Shown: positions 7,211 to 15,094 of the stretch, piece after piece | Layout: each line of letters starts with the position of its first letter | Numbering within the stretch: the first letter of the stretch is position 1 | From: JALENY01 sp036310185 | GTDB taxonomy: Bacteria; Bacillota; Clostridia; Lachnospirales; Lachnospiraceae | DNA length: 29,110 nt | Direction of reading: 5' to 3' | Assembly (NCBI GenBank): GCA_036310185.1 | Contig: JAXJSH010000076.1 | Span: forward strand, 1-29,110 | Translations under genes and position numbers: made by a program | Notes under the pieces: generated by a model | The model's input: the letters and a program-made list of their open reading frames with translations, nothing else | Databases searched by the model: none | What the model was told of the DNA's origin: nothing

Positions 7211-7286
7211 ATATAAAATTAATTTATAAAAAAGCCGGGAAAGATAGATTTCTCTTTCTGGACTGCCTTTTTAATGCTAAAATAAA

Positions 7287-7332
7287 TGATACCAGGGTCA
7301 AAAGGTCAAAATACCTTTTTACCCTGGTATCA
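7287..7332. repeat. GATACCAG inverted repeat, copy 1
   Basis: TGATACCAGGGTCAAAAGGT (7287-7306) pairs with ACCTTTTTACCCTGGTATCA (7313-7332) with one mismatch across a 6-nt loop. The outer sequence is shared with copy 2 at 9548-9616 (GATACCAG-G-CAAAAGGT). TAAAT occurs on both flanks (7283-7287 and 7334-7338), which could be a target-site duplication or chance. It lies 86 bp before the Nudix gene. Confidence 0.8.
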
Positions 7333-7401
7333 GTAAATATTTACGGGAAATCGTAACCTGAATGCGTAAAAAATCATTCGCAGAAAAAATCTGGCTGCGA
7401 A
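7333..7401 (+). promoter_or_regulatory. Palindrome and hairpin in the Nudix gene leader
   Basis: GTAAATATTTAC at 7333-7344 is a perfect 12-bp palindrome. TTCGCAG (7377-7383) and CTGCGAA (7395-7401) form a perfect 7-bp hairpin ending 5 nt before the ribosome binding site. Function unknown; no clear promoter hexamers were found nearby. Confidence 0.3.
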
Positions 7402-7417
7402 CAGACGGGAGAAAACT

Positions 7418-8449
7418 ATGGCAGAATTGAGCACCCTGTGTTATATAGAGCGTGATGGACAATATCTCATGCTGCACAGAACGGTTAAGAAAAATGATGT
7501 GAACAAGGATAAATGGATCGGCATCGGCGGTCATTTTGAAGAAGAGGAGAGCCCGGAGGAGTGTGTGCTCCGGGAGGTAAAGGAAGAAACGGGCTATAGG
7601 CTGACGTCCTACCGGTATCGCGGGCTAGTGACATTTGTGTCCGGTACAGGAATTACGGAATATATGTCCCTTTTTACCGCGGATGCGTTTGAAGGTGATC
7701 CCATTCCCTGCGATGAGGGGGAACTGGAATGGGTGGATATTGATCAGGTATGGAACCTGAATATCTGGGAGGGGGATAAGATTTTTTTCCGCCTGCTGGA
7801 TGAAAATCGTCCCTTTTTCTCACTGAAACTGGTCTATGACGGCCAGGATAAGCTGGTTGATGCGATTCTGGACGGTCAGCCCATGGAACTTTTTGATATT
7901 TTAAATGAAGATGGAACGAAAAGCGGTCTGATCCGGGAGCGTGGCGTTGCACACCGTGAGGGAAGTCTGCATGCAACAGCCCACATATGGGTGGTACGTC
8001 CCAATGAAAAGAGCGGATATGACGTGATGCTGCAGAAACGCAGTCAGAATAAGGATTCCAATCCGGGATGCTACGATATTTCCTCTGCCGGTCATATTTC
8101 TGCGGGTGATGAAGTGCTGCCCTCTGCCCTGCGTGAACTTTCCGAAGAACTTGGAATCCGGGCAAAACAGGAGGAACTGCACTATGTGGGCGTCCAGCAG
8201 AAGCGTAGAGAAAAAGTTTTTTACGGAAAACCTTTTCGGGATTATGAACGCAGTTATATTTATGTCTACCGGGAGCCGGTAGACATGGAAAAGCTCACCA
8301 TACAGGAATCGGAACTGGAAGAAGTCATCTGGATGGACTATGAAGCATGCAGGCAGGCGGTTCGGAACCGGACGCTGGATAACTGCATTAAAATAGAAGA
8401 ATTTGAGATGCTGGGAGCATATCTGGGGATCTTGACCGGAGATTTATGA
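7418..8449 (+). CDS. Double Nudix hydrolase (MutT-like plus IDI/YfcD-like domains)
   Basis: A 343-residue protein made of two Nudix domains. The first (about 1-160) has a complete Nudix box from Gly38 to Gly59 (GHFEEEESPEECVLREVKEETG) and resembles 8-oxo-dGTP diphosphatases. The second (about 170-340) resembles the isopentenyl-diphosphate isomerase/YfcD group. It has the HREGSLHATAHIWVV entry and LLQKRS-like strand, and a Nudix box starting at Gly225 (GHISAGDE), with Asp231 in the first Glu position, followed by RELSEELG. Both boxes therefore look able to bind metal. Possible roles are cleaning damaged nucleotides plus a second diphosphate substrate; neither is proven. GGGAG lies 6 nt before the start. 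It ends 6 bp inside the convergent pseudouridine synthase gene. Confidence 0.88.
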   Translation: MAELSTLCYIERDGQYLMLHRTVKKNDVNKDKWIGIGGHFEEEESPEECVLREVKEETGYRLTSYRYRGLVTFVSGTGITEYMSLFTADAFEGDPIPCDEGELEWVDIDQVWNLNIWEGDKIFFRLLDENRPFFSLKLVYDGQDKLVDAILDGQPMELFDILNEDGTKSGLIRERGVAHREGSLHATAHIWVVRPNEKSGYDVMLQKRSQNKDSNPGCYDISSAGHISAGDEVLPSALRELSEELGIRAKQEELHYVGVQQKRREKVFYGKPFRDYERSYIYVYREPVDMEKLTIQESELEEVIWMDYEACRQAVRNRTLDNCIKIEEFEMLGAYLGILTGDL

Positions 8450-9346
8450 TTCCGGATCGTGTTCCAGCACAGATTTCATATCTTCCGGCAGCGGCGCCAC
8501 AAATTCCATCATTTCTCCCGTAATCGGATGGGGAAAACACATGCGGTGGGAATGCAGCGCCTGGCGGCCAATCCGTTCCATATCGGGATTGTACAGATAA
8601 TCTCCGATCAGCGGATATCCGAGATGCTTCATATGAATACGAATCTGATGGGTGCGGCCTGTTTCCAGTTTGAGTGAAACGAGGCTGTGCCCGTTTTTTT
8701 CTTCCACGACCCGGTAATGGGTAATCGCAGTCTCTCCGTTTTCCCAGTCGATGGTCCGCTCAATGATGCTTCCTGGTTTTCGACCCAGCGGTGCGTTGAT
8801 GGTACCGTTTTTTTCCGGCAAAGAACCCCGCACGATTGCCAGATATTCCCGGCTGACTTTCCGTTCTATTACCATGGAAGCCAGAATACTGGCACTGACC
8901 AGATGTTTTGCCACTACGGTAATGCCGGAGGTATCCCGGTCCAGACGGTTGCAGCAGCGGAAAATAAAAGGTTTTCCCTGTTGTTCATAGTAAAAAGCCA
9001 GGGCGTTGGCCAGAGAATTGTAATAGTTGTTCATGGAGGGATGAATTGGCATATCGGCCGGTTTGTTCAGAACAATAATATCTTCATCCTCATAGATAAT
9101 GTCCAGCGGCAGCTCACAGGGCGGAATCTTTTCCGAACACTGGGTTTCGCAGATGTGGATTGCCAGATGGTCACCGGTGCACAGCTGCTGGCGCATATAA
9201 TAGTGCACTCCGTTTACCATGACGCTTTTGGGCATCTGTTTTATTTCGGTCAGATTCTGCCGGGAAAAACCGCGGCGGCGGAGGAACTGTTCCACGCGCA
9301 GGCCGTTGCTGTTTTCGTCTATTAGATATTCGATCGTTCGGTTCAT
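8444..9346 (-). CDS. RluA/RluD-family pseudouridine synthase
   Basis: A 300-residue RNA-modifying enzyme. An S4-like RNA-binding region occupies residues 1-65 (RVEQFLRRRGFSRQNLTEIKQ, VMVNG). The catalytic domain follows (YEDEDIIVLNKPADMPIHPS). The active-site motif is NRLDRDTSG, with catalytic Asp136; the usual His before RLD is Asn here. The C-terminal GRTHQIRIHMKHLGYPLIGDYLY is diagnostic of the family. It probably makes pseudouridine in rRNA or tRNA; the exact site is not predictable. AAGGAG sits 11 nt before the start, and a promoter lies at 9378-9405. It overlaps the end of the Nudix gene by 6 bp, tail to tail. Confidence 0.93.
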   Translation of the reverse strand: MNRTIEYLIDENSNGLRVEQFLRRRGFSRQNLTEIKQMPKSVMVNGVHYYMRQQLCTGDHLAIHICETQCSEKIPPCELPLDIIYEDEDIIVLNKPADMPIHPSMNNYYNSLANALAFYYEQQGKPFIFRCCNRLDRDTSGITVVAKHLVSASILASMVIERKVSREYLAIVRGSLPEKNGTINAPLGRKPGSIIERTIDWENGETAITHYRVVEEKNGHSLVSLKLETGRTHQIRIHMKHLGYPLIGDYLYNPDMERIGRQALHSHRMCFPHPITGEMMEFVAPLPEDMKSVLEHDPES

Positions 9347-9377
9347 GTATTATATAACTCCTTGTGAAAATCCGGGC

Positions 9378-9405
9378 ATTGTATAAAGGTCAGGAATACT
9401 GTCAC
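9378..9405 (-). promoter_or_regulatory. Promoter of the pseudouridine synthase gene
   Basis: On the minus strand, GTGACA (9405-9400), a 16-bp spacer and TACAAT (9383-9378), each matching consensus at five of six positions. It lies about 35 bp before the start codon. Confidence 0.55.
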
Positions 9406-9518
9406 CGTTAGAATATCACAAATTTGTTTATGGTGAAATAAACTTTTCGCTTCATGGCAAAATATAAAGCGGCAAAACATAAATTTCTTTTGTAAATTTC
9501 TTCATAAAGAATGGCTTG

Positions 9519-9547
9519 TTGAAAAAACCATGCTTTACAACTATAAT
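9519..9547 (+). promoter_or_regulatory. Promoter abutting inverted repeat copy 2
   Basis: TTGAAA (9519-9524), a 17-bp spacer and a perfect TATAAT (9542-9547). The -10 touches the left arm of the repeat, so transcription would start inside it and run to the broken transporter gene. A second TATAAT at 9618-9623, 17 bp after GTGACC (9595-9600) in the right arm, could act as an alternative promoter. Confidence 0.6.
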
Positions 9548-9616
9548 GATACCAGAGCCAAAAGGTCACATGGTTCATGCTTGTATGAAAAAATGTGACC
9601 TTTTGAATCTGGTATC
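9548..9616. repeat. GATACCAG inverted repeat, copy 2
   Basis: A 24-bp left arm (9548-9571, beginning GATACCAGAGCCAAAAGGTC) pairs with the right arm 9593-9616 (ending TTTTGAATCTGGTATC) with two mismatches. The ends match copy 1 at 7287-7332, but the loop and inner stem differ and are longer. TATAAT lies on both flanks (9542-9547 and 9618-9623). It could be a small non-autonomous mobile repeat, or an RNA or operator element at the 5' end of a transcript. Confidence 0.8.
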
Positions 9617-9674
9617 TTATAATAGCAATCGGCAGTACACATGCATCCGTGTCTGCAGAAATGAGGATATTATT

Positions 9675-10399
9675 ATGAAAAAAGCAGCACCGGCCTTTGT
9701 CCTGGCCGCAGGAACGCTCTGGGGAATCATGGGGATTTTTGTGCGAAAACTTGGTACATACGGATTTTCATCCATACAGATCGCATCCCTTCGAATCATA
9801 TTTGGAGCTTTGATTTTTCTTGCCATTACCGTCATATGGAAAAGAGAATTACTGAAAATAGAAATCCGGGATATTGGATTGTTTCCTGGTATGGGGCTTG
9901 TGAGCCTGCTTTTATTTACCATATGCTATTTTACAACGATAAACATGGCGTCCCTTTCCGTGGCAGCTATCCTGCTTTATACATCACCTATCTGGGTCAT
10001 GCTGATGTCACTGGTCTGTTTTAAGGAGAAGATGACAAAACGGAAAGTGCTGGCGGCGGCCATGGCTTTTGGCGGATGTGTCCTTGTGTCCGGTGTGGGC
10101 AGTGGAACCCGGCTGATCTTGCGGATAAAATTCAAAAATCAGATGAATCCGGTTTTTTGCTGCTGCTGATCCTGCTGACTGCGCTTATTACGGCTGTTCT
10201 GCCATATCTTCTTTATACAATGGGATTGGCAAACATGCGCGCCAGTTCCGCCGCGATCATGGTGGCTGTTGAGCCGGTAGTGGCGACCATCGCAGGGACA
10301 GCGGTGTTTCATGAGGAGATGAACGCGGCTTCTTTTGCAGGAGTCATGCTGGTGATCGGAGCGATTGTGGTGCTGAATCTGCAGAAAGAAAAGGTATGA
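9675..10399 (+). pseudogene. Broken EamA/DMT-family transporter
   Basis: The first frame (from ATG 9675) encodes a normal EamA N-terminal half: MKKAAPAFVLAAGTLWGIMGIF and about five membrane helices to GGCVLVSGVGSGT (about residue 145). It then runs out of family sequence and stops at 10169. From about 10130 the next frame continues with the family C-terminus (LITAVLPYLLYTMGL, then VAVEPVVATIAGTAVFHEE) to 10399. The two pieces add up to about 235 residues, against roughly 290 in intact members. This points to an internal deletion of around 50-65 codons that also shifted the frame. The intact protein would have exported or imported small metabolites. The promoter at 9519-9547 looks intact, so decay may be recent. 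Confidence 0.8.
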
Positions 10400-10471
10400 A
10401 GAGGGAATTTTGACGGGGAAAATGAATAGTTCCAATGAAAAAGGTTATCATCTGGTTGACAGATAAATTTC

Positions 10472-10500
10472 TTTACACAAAAAGTTTTCTTTGCTATACT
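10472..10500 (+). promoter_or_regulatory. Promoter upstream of the degV leader
   Basis: TTTACA (10472-10477), a 17-bp spacer and TATACT (10495-10500), each matching consensus at five of six positions. Transcription would start near 10507. Confidence 0.65.
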
Positions 10501-10506
10501 GATTTA

Positions 10507-10614
10507 CAATTAATTTAAATTGCTTTGAACTTCAAAAAGATGTGTACGTAAATATGTGGAATTTAATTAATTGGAACAGTGACTTTATTGCCACCGGTTT
10601 CCGGTGGTTTTTTT
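10507..10614 (+). ncRNA. Possible ~110-nt small RNA or attenuated degV leader
   Basis: The segment runs from the predicted start site to a strong terminator. CAATTAATTTAAATT (10507-10521) can pair with AATTTAATTAATTG (10560-10573), differing by one base, to close a large stem-loop. It has no open frame with a ribosome binding site. It is either a free small RNA or a leader whose terminator must be bypassed for degV expression. I recognise no known riboswitch. Confidence 0.4.
10591..10614 (+). terminator. Strong rho-independent terminator before degV
   Basis: CCACCGG TTT CCGGTGG followed by seven T residues: a perfect 7-bp GC-rich stem. It lies 44 bp before the degV start and about 90 nt after the predicted transcription start. 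Confidence 0.85.
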
Positions 10615-10657
10615 ATGTGTTATGAGAAATGAGATTTTGGGAGCGTGATTTGAAATT

Positions 10658-11506
10658 ATGAGAAAAGTAAAAATTTGTGCGGACAGTACCTGCGATTTGC
10701 CCGAAGAACTGATCAGGAAATATAACATTGCGGTTATCCCGCTTTGTATCGTTCTGCATGACAAAAGCTATTTTGACAAAGAAGAACTGAAACCGGCCGA
10801 TATTTTCAAGTGGGCAGATGAAAATAAGACCACACCGAAAACCTCAGCAGTTGCCATAGACAAATCCATGCAGATTCTGAAACCGTATATGGATGCGGAT
10901 ATGGATGTGGTATTTATCGGCATTTCCGAAAGTATGAGCACCACCTGCAATGTAATGCGTCTGTTGGGAGATGAATTTGATAAAGGACGGATTTTTGTCA
11001 TTGATTCCATGAATCTGACTACCGGTATCGGTCTGATGGTGCTCCGTGCTGCACAGATGGCAGAAGAAGGAAAAATGGCAGAAGAAATCGTGAAGACGAT
11101 TGAAGCAGTACGTCCAAAGATTCGAAGCAGCTTTGTTGTGGATACACTTACCTATCTGGCCAGAGGCGGCCGTTGTTCCGGTGCCACAGCACTTCTGGCA
11201 AATACTTTAAAACTGCACCCCCGCATCGAAGTGAACGGCGGAAAAATGGATGTGGGCACAAAGTATCGCGGAAAGATGCGAAAAGTGCTTGTGAATTATG
11301 TAAAAGATATGGAGGAAGAACTGAAGACTGCAGATCCGTCCCGCGTGTTTATTACCCATTCCGGTGTGGATGGGGAAATCGTGGAGGAAATCCGGAGTTA
11401 TCTGGAAAGTCTGGATCATTTTGAAGAAATCACAGAGTCCGTTGCAGGCGGAGTCATCTCCAGCCACTGCGGACCGGGAACTCTGGGTGTTATATATAGT
11501 TTATAG
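10658..11506 (+). CDS. DegV-family fatty-acid-binding protein
   Basis: A 282-residue DegV-family protein. The family's characterised members bind fatty acids, and FakB proteins hand them to the FakA kinase. Typical marks are the opening KICADSTCDLPEEL, ISESMSTTCNVMR (the SxxxSGT-like loop), VIDSMNLTTGIGLMV, TYLARGGRCSGATAL and the C-terminal SHCGPGTLGVIY. The ribosome binding site is poor: GGGAG lies 14 nt upstream, and an in-frame stop just upstream leaves no other start. The terminator in its leader suggests regulated read-through. The next gene, a metal-exporter-like membrane protein, begins 9 bp after its stop, so the two form an operon. No fakA is visible in the window. Confidence 0.92.
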   Translation: MRKVKICADSTCDLPEELIRKYNIAVIPLCIVLHDKSYFDKEELKPADIFKWADENKTTPKTSAVAIDKSMQILKPYMDADMDVVFIGISESMSTTCNVMRLLGDEFDKGRIFVIDSMNLTTGIGLMVLRAAQMAEEGKMAEEIVKTIEAVRPKIRSSFVVDTLTYLARGGRCSGATALLANTLKLHPRIEVNGGKMDVGTKYRGKMRKVLVNYVKDMEEELKTADPSRVFITHSGVDGEIVEEIRSYLESLDHFEEITESVAGGVISSHCGPGTLGVIYSL

Positions 11507-11514
11507 AGGAATTT

Positions 11515-12363
11515 ATGGAATTAATAATTGAAGTTTTACATCATACCATATCAGAGAGTATTCTGATGCTGCCGTTTCTGTTTGTGGCATTTTTGATTCT
11601 GGAGGCACTGGAACATTATTCTACTCCGGTTATGAGCCGTCTGCTGACAAAGATCAATAAGGCAGGGCCGCTGGCAGGTGCCCTTTTTGGCTGTGTCCCC
11701 CAGTGCGGATTTTCCGTTATGGCCACAAATCTGTATGCAGGAGGGATTGCATCCCTTGGAACATTGCTTGCAGTATATTTGTCCACGTCGGACGAGGCGG
11801 TACTGCTGATGCTTGCGCATCCGGGCAGAGAAAAAGATATTCTCTGGCTGCTGAGCATAAAAATACTGATAGCAGTAATAGCCGGTTATCTGACAGATGT
11901 TTTTCTGGCACCGAAGATCGTCACACCTAAGGCAATCGGCAATATGTGTTCCGACTGCGGCTGCCATGAGCATCATGGAATATTAAAACCGGCAGTCCGC
12001 CATACCATTCAGGTTTTTGGCTTCCTATTACTGTTTTCCGGTGTACTGAATCTGTTGATTGAAGCGGTGGGTCTGGATGGGATATCCCGCTGTCTGCTGC
12101 AGGGAAGTATTTTGCAGCCCTTTTTTGCGGCATTGATCGGACTGATACCAAATTGTGCTTCATCCGTACTTCTGACGGAACTTTATTTGAGCGGAGCATT
12201 GTCTTTTGCATCGGTTATTGCCGGACTGTGTACCAATGCAGGTGTGGGTCTGGTGGTACTTTTCCGTGTGAACCGAAATCGGAAAGAAAATATGAAAATT
12301 CTGGGATTTCTGTACGCAATTGCCGTGGCAGCAGGTGTGATTCTCAGTATTGTCATTGCATAA
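11515..12363 (+). CDS. 10-TM putative heavy-metal/manganese exporter (ArsP_2/DUF2899-like)
   Basis: A 282-residue polytopic membrane protein built from two similar halves. GCVPQCGFSVMATNLYAGG in the first half mirrors GLIPNCASSVLLTELYLSG in the second, each followed by a membrane segment. This inverted-repeat layout matches the 10-TM putative metal exporter family (ArsP_2, DUF2899), often labelled putative manganese transporter. Between the halves lies a Cys/His-rich loop (MCSDCGCHEHHG) that could bind metal. The start has AGAGGA 6 nt upstream, and this overlaps the degV stop, so translation is probably coupled. A clear terminator follows. Which metal or oxyanion is moved is unknown. Confidence 0.78.
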   Translation: MELIIEVLHHTISESILMLPFLFVAFLILEALEHYSTPVMSRLLTKINKAGPLAGALFGCVPQCGFSVMATNLYAGGIASLGTLLAVYLSTSDEAVLLMLAHPGREKDILWLLSIKILIAVIAGYLTDVFLAPKIVTPKAIGNMCSDCGCHEHHGILKPAVRHTIQVFGFLLLFSGVLNLLIEAVGLDGISRCLLQGSILQPFFAALIGLIPNCASSVLLTELYLSGALSFASVIAGLCTNAGVGLVVLFRVNRNRKENMKILGFLYAIAVAAGVILSIVIA

Positions 12364-12386
12364 GTTAATTTACAGGAATCAAACAG

Positions 12387-12442
12387 GATCGCTGTTTGAT
12401 CTGTGCTGTCTGAAACGGCATAGATCAGACAGCGGTCTTTTT
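12387..12442 (+). terminator. Terminator ending the degV operon
   Basis: A long imperfect stem pairs GATCGCTGT with ACAGCGGTC and TGATCT with AGATCA, followed by TTTTT (12438-12442). It separates this operon from the sugar-sensing locus. Confidence 0.85.
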
Positions 12443-12563
12443 ATTATATCTGGACTTTTTTGACTCTTTTCTCTGCGTTGGCAAGAATGTGCAGATGCAG
12501 CAAAAAAACATGAATATTTAAATGAAATCTCAAGAAATTGACAAAGAAGTGTAGGCAGCAAAA

Positions 12564-12572
12564 TGATATACT
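12564..12572 (+). promoter_or_regulatory. Extended -10 promoter of the sugar-sensing operon
   Basis: TGATATACT is an extended -10 element. TTGACA occurs at 12538-12543, but 23 bp away, too far for a standard -35. Transcription would start near 12579, leaving a very short leader before the first gene. Confidence 0.45.
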
Positions 12573-12591
12573 GAAAGAAAAATGTTGGAGA

Positions 12592-13614
12592 ATGAACAGG
12601 ACCATGAAGGAAAAAAAGAAAAGAGTGATAAGTTTTGTTCTTATCATTCTGGTGCTGATCGGATTTGCCATACTGCTGATCTGGGGCGTTCCTGTAAGCA
12701 AACCAAAGGAAGATTCCGGTATTGACGGAAGTGTAGATTATGAGGCTCATTATGCGTTTATCGCTGAAAATATGGAAGACCGCCAGTGGCAGATGATCTG
12801 TGAGGAGACCAAACAGTATGGTTCCGCCGCAGGTGTATATGTGGAATGTATGAACGAAGACTTTACATCGGAATATACCCGTGAGGATTATATGAAAATA
12901 GCCATATCCATGAAAGTGGACGGCATTATTCTGGAAGGCGGGAATCAGGAAGGTCTGACAGAACTGGTTGACCAGGCGGTTGATCAGGGAATTCCGGTGG
13001 TCACACTGATGACAGACTGCAGTGACAGCAAAAGACAGTGTTTTATTGAGACGGGAAAATATAATCTGGGGCGTGAGTACGCCCGGCAGATCATTGCAGC
13101 TGCCACAAAGGATACCAGGAAAGTGCTGGTTCTGGTCAATGCTGCGGAAAATGACAGCAGCCAGAATCTTATTATGTCCGGAATACGTGATACGTTGGAG
13201 AATGAAGGAAATTATCTGGAACTGGAGCTGGAATCCGAGGTGGTGGGAAGCAGTGAGTTCGATTCGGCCCAGGCCATCCGCAGCCGGCTGCTCAATGAGG
13301 ATGTGCCGGATATTCTGATCTGTCTGAATGATCAGGATACAAACAACGCCTATCAGGTGCTGGTGGATTACAATATGGTAAAAACCGTCAAACTGATCGG
13401 CAGTTCCACCACAGATACCATATTGAAAGGAATTCAGAAAGGTTCCGTACAGTCCGTCATTCTGGCTGATATGGATCAGACCGGAATGAAATGTATTGAA
13501 GCGCTGGGCAGTTATCGCGAGAGCAGTTATGTCAGTGACTATCTGGCTCTGGATGCGAAAGTGATCTGGAAAGATAACGTAAAGGAGTATCTGACTGATG
13601 AAGAAGCGGATTAG
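12592..13614 (+). CDS. Membrane-anchored sugar-binding sensor protein (XylFII-like)
   Basis: A type-1 periplasmic-binding-protein fold (RbsB/XylF family) of about 340 residues. The N-terminus is a basic stretch and one long membrane segment (VISFVLIILVLIGFAILLIWG) with no lipobox Cys, so the protein stays anchored outside the membrane. Binding-fold marks include MKVDGIILEGG, QGIPVVTLMTDC, NLGREYARQI and DILICLNDQDTNNAYQVLVDY. It overlaps the kinase gene by 17 bp. In Clostridium beijerinckii, the anchored binding protein XylFII senses xylose and acts through LytS-YesN; this gene sits in the same position. The start is uncertain: ATG 12592 has GGAG only 2 nt away, and ATG 12604 has it 14 nt away. 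The sugar is inferred only as a monosaccharide. Confidence 0.82.
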   Translation: MNRTMKEKKKRVISFVLIILVLIGFAILLIWGVPVSKPKEDSGIDGSVDYEAHYAFIAENMEDRQWQMICEETKQYGSAAGVYVECMNEDFTSEYTREDYMKIAISMKVDGIILEGGNQEGLTELVDQAVDQGIPVVTLMTDCSDSKRQCFIETGKYNLGREYARQIIAAATKDTRKVLVLVNAAENDSSQNLIMSGIRDTLENEGNYLELELESEVVGSSEFDSAQAIRSRLLNEDVPDILICLNDQDTNNAYQVLVDYNMVKTVKLIGSSTTDTILKGIQKGSVQSVILADMDQTGMKCIEALGSYRESSYVSDYLALDAKVIWKDNVKEYLTDEEAD

Positions 13615-15094
13615 GTCATGGCAGAATATGAAGCTGCAGACAAAAATCTTAAGTGTATGTTTTGTCACGTTCTGTATCAGTTTTGGCATAACCCTTTATC
13701 TCAGCAGCCAGATTAATCATATTCTGGGTGAACTGGACGATACATACACAAGTAACCGCCAGCTGATGGAAACACAGAATATACTTCAGAATATTCAGGA
13801 TGATGTAACGGAATATCTGAATACAAAGAGTACAGATTCCCTTACCCGATATTATGATCATGAAAATGAGTTAAATGAATTGCTGGAAGCGTTTTGCACG
13901 GAAATATGCAGCGATGAAGACAGGATCATGGAAAAAAATATTTTTTACATGTCCCAGTCCTATCTTGAAATCGCAAACGAAGCCATTCAGGCCAAGCGGG
14001 GAAGAAACATAGAGGAATATCAGAGGGCGTATGAAGATCTGACCATTCAGTATAAGTATCTATCCACCGCAGTCTACAATCTGAATAACCGGCAGTTTGA
14101 AGAAAATTCCCAGACATACGAAAATATGCTGCTGTCTACCAGACTGACCAGCTTTCAGAATACCATACTGATCGTCTGTGTTGGAATCCTGAATATGATC
14201 CTTATGCTGGTCCTTACGGGACATATGGTCAGTCCTTTGAAAAAACTGGCTGGTGCGGCAAAAGAGGTAGGAGAGGGAAATCTGGATATCCAGCTGTCCG
14301 AGACAACAAACCGTGATGAGGTGGGTATCGTGATCCGTGCATTTAACCAGATGGTAAACAGTCTGAAGGAATATATCCTGCGGCAGCAGGTCAGCATGCA
14401 GCGGGAAAACGCCATGAAGGAAAAGGCGATTCTTGCGGAAGCACATTTGAAAGATGCACAGCTGAAATATCTTCGGGCTCAGATTAACCCCCATTTTCTG
14501 TTTAATACATTAAACGCAGGGGCACAGCTGGCCATGATGGAAGAGGCCGATGATACATACCGCTATCTGCACACGGTAGCCGGATTTTACCGCTATGCAG
14601 CCGAACAGGACAGCGGACTTACCACACTTCAGAAAGAGATCGAACTGATCGATAATTATATGTACATTATGAATGTCCGGTATTCGGGGGAAATCCATTA
14701 TGAAAAACAGGTGGATTCCCAGGTCCTGGACTGCCGTATGCCCGGCATGATTCTGCAGCCGATCGTGGAAAACTGTGTAAAACATGGGGTTGGCGAACTG
14801 CAGAGAGAAAAGAAGATTACGTTGGAAGTAAGTTTTGAGCATAATCAGGTTGTTGTGTCGGTCCGGGACAACGGAGTCGGCATGGCACAGGAAGTAATTG
14901 ATCATCTGCTGAACGAGGAACAGGAAGAGATTCACGAATCACGGGAGGGAGGCATCGGTATGCACAATGTAATTGCGAGACTGAGAATGTATTATGACAA
15001 AAAAGATATTATGGAGATTACAAGTACCGGCGAGAACATGGGAACCGAAGTGACGCTGTATCTCCCGGCGGAAGGAGAAGAAAACGATGTATAA
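13598..15094 (+). CDS. LytS/YesM-type sensor histidine kinase
   Basis: A 498-residue membrane kinase. TM1 is at about 15-37, a helical extracytoplasmic region of about 150 residues follows, then TM2 at about 187-208 and a HAMP domain at about 209-262. The His_kinase (LytS-type) phospho-acceptor is His299 in QINPHFLFN. The HATPase_c domain shows IVENCVKHG, DNGVGM and GGIGMHNV. AAAGGAG sits 10 nt before ATG 13598, inside the preceding gene. Overlaps of 17 bp upstream and 8 bp downstream indicate coupled translation with the sugar-binding sensor and the response regulator. The extracytoplasmic region has no recognisable ligand domain, which fits sensing through the anchored binding protein. Confidence 0.93.
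   Translation: MKKRIRSWQNMKLQTKILSVCFVTFCISFGITLYLSSQINHILGELDDTYTSNRQLMETQNILQNIQDDVTEYLNTKSTDSLTRYYDHENELNELLEAFCTEICSDEDRIMEKNIFYMSQSYLEIANEAIQAKRGRNIEEYQRAYEDLTIQYKYLSTAVYNLNNRQFEENSQTYENMLLSTRLTSFQNTILIVCVGILNMILMLVLTGHMVSPLKKLAGAAKEVGEGNLDIQLSETTNRDEVGIVIRAFNQMVNSLKEYILRQQVSMQRENAMKEKAILAEAHLKDAQLKYLRAQINPHFLFNTLNAGAQLAMMEEADDTYRYLHTVAGFYRYAAEQDSGLTTLQKEIELIDNYMYIMNVRYSGEIHYEKQVDSQVLDCRMPGMILQPIVENCVKHGVGELQREKKITLEVSFEHNQVVVSVRDNGVGMAQEVIDHLLNEEQEEIHESREGGIGMHNVIARLRMYYDKKDIMEITSTGENMGTEVTLYLPAEGEENDV

Noticed and set aside
12538..12591. Upstream TTG start for the anchored sugar-binding protein
   Set aside because: The TTG belongs to a TTGACA sequence, has no ribosome binding site, and lies upstream of the likely transcription start; the extra residues do not resemble the family.
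12379..13689. Long minus-strand open frame (about 436 codons) opposite the sugar-binding sensor gene
   Set aside because: It mirrors a well-supported plus-strand gene, has no family motifs, and is rich in His, Phe and Ile, as expected from reading a coding region backwards.
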